The position numbers and the translations under genes were made by a program. A stretch of DNA of 64,000 nucleotides from Limanda limanda (lineage: Eukaryota; Chordata; Actinopteri; Pleuronectiformes; Pleuronectidae): assembly GCF_963576545.1 (NCBI RefSeq), contig NC_083658.1:11524428-11588427 (forward strand), written 5' to 3'. Under the pieces are notes generated by a model. That model saw only the letters and a program-made list of their open reading frames with translations, was not told where the DNA came from and made no database searches. Below are positions 47,401 to 56,984 of the stretch, piece by piece (the first letter of the stretch is position 1; the number at the start of each line of letters is the position of its first letter).

Positions 47401-48027
47401 TGAGAAAGGAGGGGGGAAGACGCTGAGTGCAGACACAGTGTGTACGCTGTCAACACGAGGCGTGGTGACGGCTGTCAGACGCTGGCAGGTTAATGACGCG
47501 TCAATGGCAGAGAACGGCCGCTTAGGATGGCCTTTTATTTTACAAGGGTCCTGAACGCAGCTCGTATGTGCAGTCAAACCCTTGCTCCTTGAGAAAGGAG
47601 GGGGGGAGACGCTGAGTGCAGATACAGCGTGTGTGCTGTCAACACGAGGCGTGGAGACGGCTCTCGTGGACTTATGGACACACTTACTGTTAGTCGGGAA
47701 AGATGTGGAGGGACACTCTGTCTCTGTGACAGAGGAGATGTACTGATTTAGTGTTCTGAGTCTGTGCCGTGTATCAACGGGCAGCTCACACTGTGTGGGG
47801 AATGATGTGTGCGAAACAGTGGCAGCAGAGACGATGGGCTCTGGTACAGACTGTTTAAAGGATCTGCTTTTCTGGGGAAGATGTTGTTTTATTTTAAAAC
47901 ATTCAACACTTCCCTCAGCATCCATCTTATCACACATGTCCCCCCCAAAAAATCTTCTCCCCTGCTTCCTGGGAAATCCCTCCGGTGGGTTGGACCAGGT
48001 ACAGGCCACTCTCCGATTCTTCCCCAT
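44440..48027 (-). CDS. DIRS tyrosine recombinase ORF (long open frame)
   Basis: One frame is open for 1195 codons. The recombinase proper is the C-terminal part (about 44440-45540): TRASYTSKWSAFQRWCVD, then TSAKRVSDL with the first catalytic Arg (about 45010), AHSTRGISSS with His-x-x-Arg (about 44600), and FYLRDVS with the presumed nucleophilic Tyr (about 44500). All catalytic positions are present and the domain is uninterrupted. The N-terminal two thirds overlap the gag end and RT/RNase H frame and include three tandem 63-residue repeats (47120-47660). Whether that part is translated in this frame is uncertain; it may simply be open. Confidence 0.82.
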   Translation of the reverse strand: MGKNRRVACTWSNPPEGFPRKQGRRFFGGDMCDKMDAEGSVECFKIKQHLPQKSRSFKQSVPEPIVSAATVSHTSFPTQCELPVDTRHRLRTLNQYISSVTETECPSTSFPTNSKCVHKSTRAVSTPRVDSTHAVSALSVSPPPFSRSKGLTAHTSCVQDPCKIKGHPKRPFSAIDASLTCQRLTAVTTPRVDSVHTVSALSVFPPPFSRSKGLTAHTSCVQEPCKIKGHPKRPFSAIDASSTCQRLTAVTTPRVDSAHTVSALSVFLPPFSRSEGLTAHTSCVQEPCKIQRHPKRPFSAVDASPPCQRLTAGAVESLCAPGASDQPFRCEPPMGCSGVCSDANNGGQGSGLARHHDNHSAPSKCTPPLRALLRVAARMFNGQMDGQDCQPRLHSAVCFPTPAVQRDSGNNPVISGTLSCSPVRATGTFEEKCNFQSSSGGGDRGVLLPLFPGPEKDGRRETHPRLVSVQQVDHGEAVSHAHESAALTTESRSFDSSSQLRHAPQGCDSSLCHAPAGHDVSRSRGSAPGPITHETSTEMVYSSARRSCASAKTHGDRSSLSERRFNPLEESPHTASGSAAGQSCITHLSVHRRISLRMGRDVSVTSGGRTVARPHVSPHQRAGAPHGAEGSPALCVTAAGSAHPDPHRQQGDGSLHKSPRRSALCAAAEHNEAAAAVDTHTLSLSQSSVHSRCFEHGSGHHVEGRSSTQRLEPSSRSGESDLEQVRQSRGGSVRLSRKRTVRSVVFSERAGQPSAGSGRVSASAVAQDASLRFSTGSFDSTVLGSSSRGTAVSHPRSSGAHGRVMVSMSATADLRVAMGDSVARGRSLSGRRSDQELPDDRSASVGLAAEREHLERLGLSQDVVRTIQGARAASTRASYTSKWSAFQRWCVDRSLEPTVCPLPQVLSFLQLLMDRNLAFSTVKTYAAAISSCHEGFGGRTVFSHPLTKRFLRGVRRDRPVSCSLAPQWDLALVLRALVKAPFEPLEQIPLKLLSVKTALLLALTSAKRVSDLSALSVAPSCLRIQGDCSSAILRPNPAFTPKSITSSFRSRVITLEGFFPPPHNSEEEATSHLLCPVRALACYVARTAVVRRTQRLFVHYREQSQGLPLSAQRLSHWLCEAVSQAYLSSGMDPPQNIRAHSTRGISSSAALHGGMTVGDICTAASWSSPCSFIRFYLRDVSCSSMTHSVLSVLSE
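45465..47090 (-). CDS. DIRS Pol-like ORF, RT remnant, RNase H and methyltransferase-like region
   Basis: A 541-codon frame starting at the ATG at 47088-47090; the native start could lie upstream. It contains the RT fingers start (FYSRYFLVPKKTGGVRPILD, then LFNKSIMERRFHML) but then jumps to a thumb-like LLGMMSAGHV segment. The palm motifs, including the usual DD pair, are absent without loss of frame. RNase H follows (ISVFTDASLSGWGG, LRDQHILIRTDNKATAAYIN, YIPGVLNTGADIMSR). Then comes the DIRS-specific region (AEVDLFASRGNAQC, LLYAFPPGPLIPRF) usually called methyltransferase-like. It cannot act as a reverse transcriptase. Confidence 0.82.
   Translation of the reverse strand: MQLRACVLRGLLISPFDASPPWVVPESAPMRTTAVRALAWLVTMTTTAHQASARPLSEHYSEWQRVCLMDKWMDRIVSRGYTLQFASPPPRFSGIVETILSSQEHCLALQSELQELLRKNAISKVPQGEETEGFYSRYFLVPKKTGGVRPILDLSLFNKSIMERRFHMLMRARLSRQRVEALTALLSCVTPPKVVTALSVMRLLGMMSAGHVVVPLGLLHMRRLQRWFIRLHVDPVRQRRRMVTVPLSVNADLTHWKNPRTLPAGVPLGRAASHISVFTDASLSGWGGTCLSQVVGGQWPDHMSLHINALELLTVQKVLQHFASLLRDQHILIRTDNKATAAYINRQGGVRSAQLLNITRRLLLWTHTHFLSVRAVYIPGVLNTGADIMSRGGPRHRDWSLHPDLVSQIWSRFGKAEVDLFASRGNAQCALWFSLSVRDNPPLGVDALAHRPWPRMLLYAFPPGPLIPRFLDRVLEERLSAILVAPERTGASWFPCLQQLISGLQWEIPWHGDALSQAGGAIRNYPMIGQRLWAWPLNGNI
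47120..47660 (-). repeat. Three tandem 189-bp repeats inside DIRS
   Basis: The landmark CGCTTAGG recurs at 47141, 47330 and 47519, a period of exactly 189 bp. In the 1195-codon frame each unit encodes about 63 residues with HTVSALSVFPPPFSRS and HTSCVQEPCKI motifs. Units are about 90-95% identical by eye. The multiple-of-three period keeps the frame open. Confidence 0.93.
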
Positions 48028-48923
48028 CCGCGATGTCTGTCGTTCCGCTGGCGGGCCGGTCCGAGGAGGAAGAGATGGGTTGGACAGCTGGAGCGGGAGG
48101 GCGAGACGCTGTCGCGGCAGCTGCTGTGGGACGTCTCGTTCGCCGCAGCCTTGTCAGTGTTTGGCTCGAAGGGGAGGGCGGTGCAGGACGCCGTCCCCTG
48201 AGCAGGTTAATCGACACACCGAACACGGAAGCCATGCTTGGCTCCAGTGGAGGTACGGGTGGAAAACCTTTGTGGGAAATCCCCATCACCCCTGTGATGG
48301 GGACATAGGAGAGGACTGGCAACTTCAGTTTCCCAGGTTCCTCCGCTGAACGGCCCAGGTAAGCATTGGTCGCCGGTATACAAGGCCAGCACGCGTCCTT
48401 TCGTGACGGAGCGGCCCCGATGCTTTCCTCTAGCGCGTCCGCGGCATGAGGAAGAGGCATGGTCAGCTGCTTTGAAGCCGCCGCCTTCTGGATCACTCCT
48501 GGCATCAGCTGCACGAGGGCACCGAGCCCCGTCAGCTCAGCGGTGGTTGGAGGAAAATCCGTGTGGTCTGACCCCTCGGTCTCGAGGAGGAAACCTACGG
48601 GAGGATATTGCTCTTTAGCTCCGGGAGCGGAGTCGGCTGACTCCGGTCCACGTAAACCGGAAAAATCAATGGCTTCGACCATCCAACCCAAAAACGCGCT
48701 GCGATGCGAACCCTTCGCCGTCCATGAAAGCCTCTGCTCGCCTGCGTCTCTCGGTTCCGTCGAGGAGCTTGCAGTAAGCACAGTTGGCTCCGGGGGTGAG
48801 CGCCGGGCTGGCGTGCTCAGGGCCGAGGCAGGACTCGCAGCGCGGGTAGAGGTCGTTGGCCATAATGTGCCCGGTTCGGCACTCCGGGCACAAGCGGAAG
48901 TTTGAGCTTCCGTGCTGCTTCAT
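47930..48923 (-). pseudogene. DIRS gag-like ORF, right copy, frameshifted and deleted
   Basis: Starts at the ATG at 48921-48923, about 15 nt inside the left terminus. The first frame (to 48666) has Cys-rich spacing (LCPECRTGH, YPRCESCLGPEHA, CAYC), a likely zinc-binding head. A frameshift near 48680-48740 moves the gag sequence to the frame running to 47930 (ELTGLGALVQLMPGVIQKAA, VPPLEPSMASVFGVSI). Between TLTR and LRRTRRP roughly 400 bp present in the left copy are missing. The product ends EKIFWGGHV. Confidence 0.75.
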
Positions 48924-48937
48924 CGCTGAAGAAAAAT

Positions 48938-49098
48938 GGGAAACGAGCGGCCGGTCTCACTCCAATTTATACACGGTGAGACCGGGGGTGGGGCCCACAG
49001 TTGGTGGGCGTGGACTAAAGTTTTCAGTGCTGCGCATGCGCGCGAGGGATAAACCCACTAGCGATAGCCTTAAAGGGCGAAGCCTATACGATATAGAA
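48938..49098 (-). repeat. DIRS left inverted terminus
   Basis: Reads outward from GGGAAACGAGCGG to the element edge at 49098 (GATATAGAA). It lies only about 70 bp before the H2A start codon. Confidence 0.9.
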
Positions 49099-49107
49099 AC
49101 ATAGTAG

Positions 49108-49554
<447 letters not shown>

Positions 49555-49584
49555 AGCAAAGCTGCTTGAAACCATCGACACAAA

Positions 49585-49600
49585 GGCTCTTTTAAGAGCC
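49585..49600 (+). terminator. Histone 3' stem-loop of H2A
   Basis: Perfect GGCTCTTTTAAGAGCC 30 nt after the stop, followed by AAAGAGC at 49615-49621, a likely U7-pairing downstream element. Confidence 0.95.
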
Positions 49601-49621
49601 ACACACTCCTCTCCAAAGAGC

Positions 49622-50780
49622 AAATCTCATGTCACCCACCAATTTGAAAAATACACAAGCTGAGGGTCATTTTAGGCACATTAGCAGTTAGTACGTATTC
49701 ACTGGTGTAGAGGACACAATCACTCATATGGAAGGGACTTGCATACAACTGTCATGATGTACAGCATGAAGGCAAAAACAACATCTTCCTAATGAAATAG
49801 AATTACAATTAGTGTGGGTACATCAGATTTAATTCAGCTTTCAACACACCTTACAAACTATTATTACAATATAATGTAGTCATAAACAATCACTCTGGTA
49901 CCTTTACTTAATCTTTAAAACCAGCTTTTAAAAGTTAGGTGCTGTGTTTCCAGTCACATGTGTGAGTATAGACGTGTTTGACATGAATTAGGTTTTCATT
50001 AAAATCACTGACCAAGTCCTCTGTTTTATTCAAGTGCCCCAGCAAACATGACAGTGATCCAGCATGCACAACTGCAGGACCATTGAAGTGGAGCACCTAA
50101 ATGTAACTCAGCCATCATTATTATTATTGATTACTTTCCTTCTGTGATTCTTCTGGTGTGACACTGATGAGGCTGTCATGCAAGGTGCATGGAGCTTTGT
50201 CACCATCTGAATGGTTTGGATTCCTCGACAAACATTTTGAGCACTGAAGTTAACTCTGGTTCCCCAGAGGAGCATGACTCTGGATCAGTGTGTATTTATT
50301 AATGTATGTGCGTAAGTTTCTGTGTATTCATGTTAATGTCTACTTGTTGATCTATTTTAATTAAAATACAAGGCAGATTATTTGAGCAAAAGATGAATTT
50401 ATTTAGCATGACCAAAAATGATTTTTTTTTGATCAAGCTAAATAAATTAATTTAGTAAGAAATTCTTACCACTTTCTCCATGTGCTTAAGCGAAAGATGG
50501 AATGAGTAATGTCGACCACACTTCCTTGATTTGTGATCACATTGTTACTTTTTCTATAGTTATATAGATCCAGGGGTGACTCATTTTTCACCTACGTGTG
50601 TTTCTGCACAGACTTAAACAATGCGGCTGCGCTCTGCTCTTCATCCATTCAGAGCAACAAACTGGTGAGATGCAGCAACTACCAAAGCAACTCTGTCCAT
50701 GGTCCTCAAACCAGATTAAAACAATTAAGTTTTTTAATTATAATCTGAAACTTTAAAAAAAAATGCCTTATTTTAATGAC
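49622..50780. other. H2A downstream spacer
   Basis: AT-rich non-coding DNA. About 50090-50255 recurs inverted at 9930-10080. No other feature recognised. Confidence 0.5.
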
Positions 50781-50789
50781 AGCCACTGA

Positions 50790-51127
50790 TCAAGTTGATG
50801 CAGCTACAGAGCTCATATTCAAATCTCAGAACAGAGAAGAAGCTGCAATAAAACAGGAGAAGCTGAGCTATTGGAAACAAATTTTCTAACAAAACATGTA
50901 GGAGAGTTCCACTGGTAGTGGACGTTGTTCCGGTTCACAAAATTAGGAGACCAGCTCCATCTGTTGGCTGCCTGCTGTTACTAAAGTATATATCCACATA
51001 TATGTATATGATTTGAAACTGCAATTGTCATTTATCTGAGCAGCTCACCAACAACTTCGGTACTCTAGTCGTTCTTATGCAAGTGTGTATATATGTTTAT
51101 ATGTATTTATATAAATAAATATAACAT
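50790..51127. repeat. Histone spacer, right copy, left part
   Basis: Matches about 1725-2010. It is interrupted at 51127 by the Ty3 element and continues at 55711. Confidence 0.8.
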
Positions 51128-51372
51128 TGTAGTGAGTGGGGGACTTACATAATTCAACCTCCGCGCTCAGTTTGTGTTCGCACCATTGTTTACTTAATGC
51201 GTTCGGCGTCAGGCTCCTGCGTGGGTGATGACGCCGACCCCAGTGCATGCCGGGGGTATTTAACGCCATCTTGTTTGTTTTGATTTGATGCTAACTGATG
51301 CTAAATAAACGGAGCACCACTCGTGTTCCAGACTGGATGGAAGTTGTGATGTGCTTTATCTCAATTTCCACA
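51128..51372 (+). repeat. Ty3 5' LTR (245 bp)
   Basis: Begins TGTAGTGAGTGG and ends TTTCCACA. It contains GGGTATTTAA, a likely TATA-type core, and AATAAA near 51303. It is 70 bp shorter than the 3' LTR. Confidence 0.92.
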
Positions 51373-51425
51373 CTGGTGACCCTGACGTTCGTTTGATTGA
51401 CGTTTTTCACAAACGGGACCTGACC

Positions 51426-52208
51426 ATGGCTGTGCACGCTGTGGCCCTCAAACTCCCCGAATTCTGGGAAGCATCAGCTTCAGCATGGTTTGCCCAGACG
51501 GAGGCGCAGTTTGCCCTGCGGGACATAACAGCTGACACAACACGTTTCTACTACGTTGTGTCAGCTCTTGGAAGTTCAACAGCATCCCGGGTGGTGAGTC
51601 TGCTGAAACACCCTCCAGCTACGGACAAGTATGAGGCACTCAAAGCTCACCTGTTAAAGACTTTTGAACTGTCAGACGCTGAGAGAGCCAGCAGGCTTTT
51701 CTCCCTCCAAGGACTGGGTGATAGCAAACCATCTGAGCTCATGGACCATATGCTGGATCTCCTGGGGGAGCACAGCCCCCATTTTCTTTTCACCCAGCTT
51801 TTCCTGCGTCAGCTGCCTTCCCAAGTCAGAGCTGCGTTGGCCAACACCACAATCACAGACTGTAGACAACTGGCTGAAGAGGCTGATAAATTTTTTGTGG
51901 CGAGTCAAGAGCGCTATGTAATGGCCGCGTTTCTGGCACAGCACGGCGATCCAGTGACAATGGAGGATTCCACACTCATCGCAGCAACCTCTTCTCGTCG
52001 GCAGCTACCTTCAGGCTACCAGCAGTCTTCAGGTCGGCAGCAACCTTCAGGCCCCCAGCAGTCTTCAGGTCGGCAGCAACCTTCAGGCCCCCAGCAGTCT
52101 TCTTCAGGCTTGTGCTTCTACCACGAGAAGTTTGGACCGAAGGCTTATAGATGTCGGCCGCCCTGCAGGTTCGGCGGGTCGGGAAACGCCAGGGCCGGCG
52201 CTCAGTAG
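51426..52208 (+). CDS. Ty3 Gag
   Basis: Capsid/nucleocapsid protein of the element. I start at the ATG giving MAVHAVALKLPEFWEASASA, because matching fish gypsy Gags begin with this region; the frame is open further upstream. FWEASASAWFAQTEAQFALR and YEALKAHLLKTFELSDAERA belong to the capsid domain. A Ser/Gln/Pro-rich linker with tandem SSGRQQPSGPQQ units follows, then a Cys/His stretch (CFYHEKFGPKAYRCRPPC), a variant zinc-binding motif. The stop at 52206-52208 lies inside the pol frame, which is in -1 phase. Confidence 0.88.
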   Translation: MAVHAVALKLPEFWEASASAWFAQTEAQFALRDITADTTRFYYVVSALGSSTASRVVSLLKHPPATDKYEALKAHLLKTFELSDAERASRLFSLQGLGDSKPSELMDHMLDLLGEHSPHFLFTQLFLRQLPSQVRAALANTTITDCRQLAEEADKFFVASQERYVMAAFLAQHGDPVTMEDSTLIAATSSRRQLPSGYQQSSGRQQPSGPQQSSGRQQPSGPQQSSSGLCFYHEKFGPKAYRCRPPCRFGGSGNARAGAQ

Positions 52209-55200
52209 TGGCCATGAGTGTCGGCCACATCGGCAGGCTGCTGTTTATCCGGGACAACATCTCCGGACGACGTTTCCTGTGCGACACGGGAGCACAGAGG
52301 AGCGTCCTGCCTGCATCCCGTTTGGATATGGTGACTGACAGCCACGGGCCCCCTATGGAAGCGGCTAATGGGACCCCCATCCGCACGTATGGACTGAGGT
52401 ACGTTGAGTTGTGTTTCGGGGGGCATCGGTTTGGCTGGGAGTTTGTCACGGCAAAGGTCGCCATTCCCCTCCTTGGCGCTGATTTTTTGTGTGCGCATGG
52501 ACTGTTGGTGGATGTAAAGAACCGCCGTTTGATCGACGCCGTCACGTTCTGTTCTTATACGTGCACACTCGGCGGGGCTGGCTCCATGGGACTGTCTAGC
52601 ATGCTGTCCACACCGGATGACTTCCACCGTTTACTGGCTAGTTTTCCATCACTCACTCAGCCCACTTTCTCCGCGTCTGCCATGAAGCATGGTGTGGAGC
52701 ACCACATCGCCACTACTGGTCCACCCGTCTACGCCCGTGCTCGCCGCCTCGACCCGACCAAGCTTGCCGTGGCTAAGGCCGAGTTTTCCAACATGGAACG
52801 CCTGGGAATAGTCCGCCGATCCGACAGCCCATGGGCGTCACCCCTTCACATCGTCCCCAAGACTGGTGGTGGCTGGCGCCCATGTGGCGACTACAGGCGG
52901 CTTAATGAGGCAACAACGCCTGACCGATACCCAGTCCCGCACATACAGGATTTTTCAGCACACCTGGCCGGGATGGTGATTTTTTCTAAGGTAGACCTCG
53001 TCCGGGGCTATCATCAGGTGCCTATGCACTCACTGGGCATTCCAAAAACAGCGGTGATTACGCCGTTCGGGTTTTTTGAGTTCCTAAGGATGCCGTTCGG
53101 ACTTAAAAACGCAGCCCAAGCTTTTCAACGCCTCATGGACTCTGTTTTACGTGACCTGCCTTTTCTTTTTGTGTATTTGGACGACATTCTGGTGGCAAGC
53201 ACGTCCGAATCACAGCACCGGTCGCACCTCCGAATGCTTTTTGAGCGGCTCAACCAACATGGCCTGATTGTTAACCCTGCTAAGTGCCAGTTTGGTCGCT
53301 CCACCATTGATTTCCTGGGACACAGAGTCACTAAGGACGGCGCAGTCCCTCTCCCATCAAAGGTGGAGGCGGTCACACGTTTTCCACGCCCGCTCACCGT
53401 GAAAGCCCTGCAGGAATTCCTTGGCATGGTGAACTTTTATCATCGGTTCATCCCTCGAGCCGCTCAGCTCATGCAGCCCCTGCACGAGGCCTTGAAAGGC
53501 AAGCCCATGCACGCTGTGGCCTGGACTGAGGGCAGGGATAAGGCTTTTGCTGACACTAAGGCAGCCCTTGCGCACGCCGCTATGCTGGCACATCCTTCTG
53601 CCACAGCCTCCATCGCCATCACCTCAGACGCCTCGGATTACGCTGTCGGGGCTGTCTACGAGCAGTGGGTAGGCGGGGCCTGGCAGCCGCTTGCTTTCTT
53701 CAGTCGACAACTGCGCACCAACGAGCGGAAATACAGCACGTTCGATCGGGAGCTGTTGGGTCTCTACCTCGCCATCAGACACTTCCGTTTCCTGCTGGAA
53801 GGTCGACACTTCACCGCTTTCGTTGACCACAAGCCGCTGGTTTTCGCCATGGCCAAAGTGGCTGAGCCGTGGTCCGCCCGCCAGCAACATCACCTGTCCT
53901 ACATCTCCGAGTTCACCACGGATTTACAGCACGTGGCCGGTAAGGACAACCAGGTGGCGGACTGCCTGTCACGGGCTGTGGCAGGAGCAGTCCATCTTGG
54001 CCTGGATTACGGCCGCATGGCAGCGGACCAGACCACAGACCCAGACTTACACACCCTGAGGACCTCGACTACAGGTTTGAGGATAGAGGACGTCGTGTTT
54101 GGGGAGGCTGACACCACGCTCCTGTGTGACGTCTCCACAGGCAGGCCTCGGCCGATCGTGCCCACGGGATGGAGACGCCGCGTTTTTGATGCCATCCATG
54201 GCCTCTCCCATCCTGGGTCAAAAGCGTCGCAGAGACTGGTGGCGGCGAAGTTTGTTTGGCACGGCCTCAAAAAGGACGTTAGAGACTGGGCTGCCACTTG
54301 TCTGGAGTGCCAACGGGCCAAAGTGCACCGACACACTAAAGCCCCGTTAGAGTTGTTTCCGGTGCCAGAGAGGCGGTTTGATCATGTCAACGTGGATCTG
54401 GTTGGCCCGCTGCCCTCCTCTCATGGTTTCACCTAACTGTTCACCATGGTTGACAGGACCACCCGTTGGCCTGAGGCTGTGCCACTGACATCACTGACAT
54501 CCGTGGAGATGACACGGGCATTTATCGGCACCTGGGTTGCCCGCTTCGGCACCCCTTCGGACATATCCTCTGACCGGGGTGCGCAGTTCACGTCTGAGCT
54601 GTGGAACACGGTGGCCCAGAGCCTTGGAGTGAAACTCCACCGCACGACTGCATATCACCCGCAGGCTAACGGACTCTGTGAGCGGTTTCACAGGTCGATG
54701 AAGGCTTCACTTCGGGCTGGCGTCAAAGACTGCAACTGGGTCGACAAGCTCCCGTGGGTGATGCTGGGCATCAGAACTGCACCAAAGGAAGACCTGCAAT
54801 CCTCATCCGCGGAGCTTGTCTATGGCCAGCCTCTGCGGGTTCCAGGGGATTTTGTTCCTACCTCCAACGTTCCTTGGGCTGCGGCTCCCCAGCGGGCCAC
54901 GCTACTGGACAACGCGAGGCTTTTCGCACCTGTCCCTACTTCCCGGCACGGCCTCCCTCAGTCGCACATCCCCGCTGGGCTTCAGAAGGCTGAATACGTT
55001 TTTGTTCGCCACGACGCTCATAGGGGACCACTAAGGCCGCCCTACGAGGGCCCATTGAACGTGTTGGAGAAGGGGGACAAACATTTTGTGGTGGACATGG
55101 GAGGCAAGCCGGAGCGACTCTCCATTGACCGCCTCAAACCAGCTCATCTGGACGTGGCTAAGCCCGTTGAAGTAGCCCAGCCCCCACGACGCGGGCGGCC

Positions 55201-55357
55201 TCCAGTTAGGCATCCACCCCCTGTTCCCCTTATCAAACCTCCCACACTCCATGCCCCACACTCCTGTCAGGGCGGGATACCTGCCACGGTAGTGTCTCCT
55301 CCACCCCCTGTAAAACGCAGTCGTTTTGGCCGGTTAATACAACCACCTGTGTGGTGA
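52151..55357 (+). pseudogene. Ty3 Pol (PR-RT-RNase H-IN) with one internal stop
   Basis: Overlaps gag by 58 nt in the -1 frame, suggesting frameshift expression. Protease: FLCDTGAQRSVLPA (about 52276). RT: PCGDYRRLNEATTPDRYPVP, FSKVDLVRGYHQV and YLDD at 53174-53185. RNase H: AITSDASDYAVGA and FDRELLGLYLAIRHFRF. Integrase: an HHCC-type zinc region ending CLEC, the core Asp residues (DLVGP, SDRGAQF) and Glu (GLCERF). A TAA at 54434-54436 falls within integrase between the first and second catalytic Asp; the same frame continues to 55357. Otherwise it looks intact. Confidence 0.92.
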
Positions 55358-55395
55358 TATTTTTTGTCTGCTATGTTGAATTCTGGGGGGACGTG

Positions 55396-55710
55396 TGTAG
55401 TGAGTGGGGGACTTACATAATTCAACCTCCGCGCTCAGTTTGTGTTCGCACCATTGTTTACTTAATGCGTTCGGCGTCAGGCTCCTGCGTGGGTGATGAC
55501 GCCGACCCCAGTGCATGCCGGGTGGCGTGATGACGTCAGGGGCCCGGCGCGACGGGAACGTAATGACGTCCGGGACCCCGGGTCATGCTGGGGGTATTTA
55601 ACACCATCTTGTTTGTTTTGATTTGATGCTAACTGATGCTAAATAAACGGAGCACCACTCGTGTTCCAGACTGGATGGAAGTTGTGATGTGCTTTATCTC
55701 AATTTCCACA
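55396..55710 (+). repeat. Ty3 3' LTR (315 bp)
   Basis: Same ends as the 5' LTR but with 70 extra bp at about 55523-55592. The extra part consists of two degenerate GATGACGTC-type units and includes a perfect TGACGTCA at 55531-55538. Confidence 0.93.
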
Positions 55711-56018
55711 ACATTATAAATATGTGTGTTTTTAAGTGTTTAAGTGTATATTTAGCAAATTAAAGACCAGAGGAACTACGATTAATTAATATTATAATTA
55801 ATATGATTGTACAAAACAAATTTAAACTAAGGAATATTATTTAAAGAAGTGTGGTATATGAAGTACACTAGAAATCGCTGCATATCATGTCTTCATAGTC
55901 AAAAGCTGTTTTATATATTTCTTTGTTTTGATATGAGAACTTCGAAATATTGACAATTAGAAATACTCTAATGACGACTGATTAGTGTTGAGCAGTGGAT
56001 GTGAGCTCTCATTGACTC
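55711..56018. repeat. Histone spacer, right copy, continued
   Basis: Continues the match to about 2010-2290, ending at CTCTCATTGACT, where the left copy runs on into the H4 stem-loop but this copy carries 2.8 kb of extra DNA. Confidence 0.8.
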
Positions 56019-56984
56019 CACTGCATGAAAAGAAGCGTTTGTGTCAATCTGTGTCGCAGAGAAGTGTTGGCACATCCTTCGGTTAACGACTTTCACACGT
56101 ATCTGCAGGCAGCGAAGGAAACGCTCAGGGTTCCTGCAGTTGTCAAGCCTGTGAGCTGTTGAGATTTGACCCCCCCTGCTCCTACTCCTAGAGGACGCTT
56201 TCACATGCAAATGACAATGCTCTGAGCTTCACAAATGCAAATCAGTTTCCCTGAGAGCAGATAACACCAATGTGTAAGAGGCACCAACAAACTATCTGGC
56301 TGAGTAAACCAGGCTTAAAATAAATATTAAACCTGAAATTTTAAATTGTTCTTAAGTAAGTAAGTGTGCTATAATGAATTATATTGTATACCACGAACAA
56401 AGGTCAATGCAGTCAAAAGAAATGAAACAATGCACTTTATTTCAAATTTTTATTGTCATCCAATCCTAAATCTCAACAACTGTACAGAGTGGCATGATTA
56501 CAGTCACTTTTTCAATTGTGCTGGTTAAATGCACAGAGGAAGTGTAAACCACACCTCTACCAGCAAATAAATGATGCTGGGTATGATCATCTGTGTCCTG
56601 TAAGCTCCAAACTTCTACTGGCTTTCCATAAAAATATCTGTCCTCCCAAAATACTGGCATTAAATTCACATGTCAATGGCAAACTAAGCTGTTCCATGAA
56701 TTATAAATGGTACCTTTTCACCACTACTTTCAAAATTGCTATGAAACATTCATTGATTTAATGATTTATTTTTTCAGTGTAATATTTAATCCCCCATGGA
56801 CTGCACAGTGACAAAACACAGCAGCCGGCTGTTTGGATACAACATACATCTCCACTCAGTTTGATTATTATTTTAAATATAAAGGAGACACAATATAGAG
56901 CTTAAATTCCTTCATAATTTGAACTTCAATTGTCTAATTGTTGTTATTAAACTTTCTCAGTATTCCATTAAAACAGTCAACACT

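Larger units (their letters stand above)
43827..49098 (-). mobile_element. DIRS-type retrotransposon with both termini (right copy)
   Basis: A tyrosine-recombinase retrotransposon, 5272 bp, read on the minus strand. The left inverted terminus is 48938-49098 and the right one 43827-44011. They share about 143 bp and then diverge, the right having a roughly 28-bp extension as described for DIRS-1. An internal complementary region (44061-44160) matches both outer ends. Order in the element: terminus, gag, RT/RNase H/methyltransferase-like frame overlapping a recombinase frame, internal complementary region, terminus. No target-site duplication is seen, as expected for recombinase-mediated insertion. 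Gag has a frameshift and deletion, and RT lacks its core. Confidence 0.92.
51128..55710 (+). mobile_element. Ty3/gypsy LTR retrotransposon
   Basis: LTRs at 51128-51372 and 55396-55710 bracket gag and pol. The target duplication is ACAT (or AACAT if the LTR is taken one base shorter): it precedes 51128 and follows 55710. The paralogous spacer near 2000 lacks the element. The primer-binding site is TGGTGACCC just inside the 5' LTR, and a G-rich tract (55385-55391) precedes the 3' LTR. Order PR-RT-RNase H-IN is diagnostic for Ty3. One in-frame stop interrupts integrase. Confidence 0.95.

Noticed and set aside
48403..48905. Plus-strand frames of 71 and 148 codons
   Set aside because: Antisense shadows of the DIRS gag-like frame on the minus strand.
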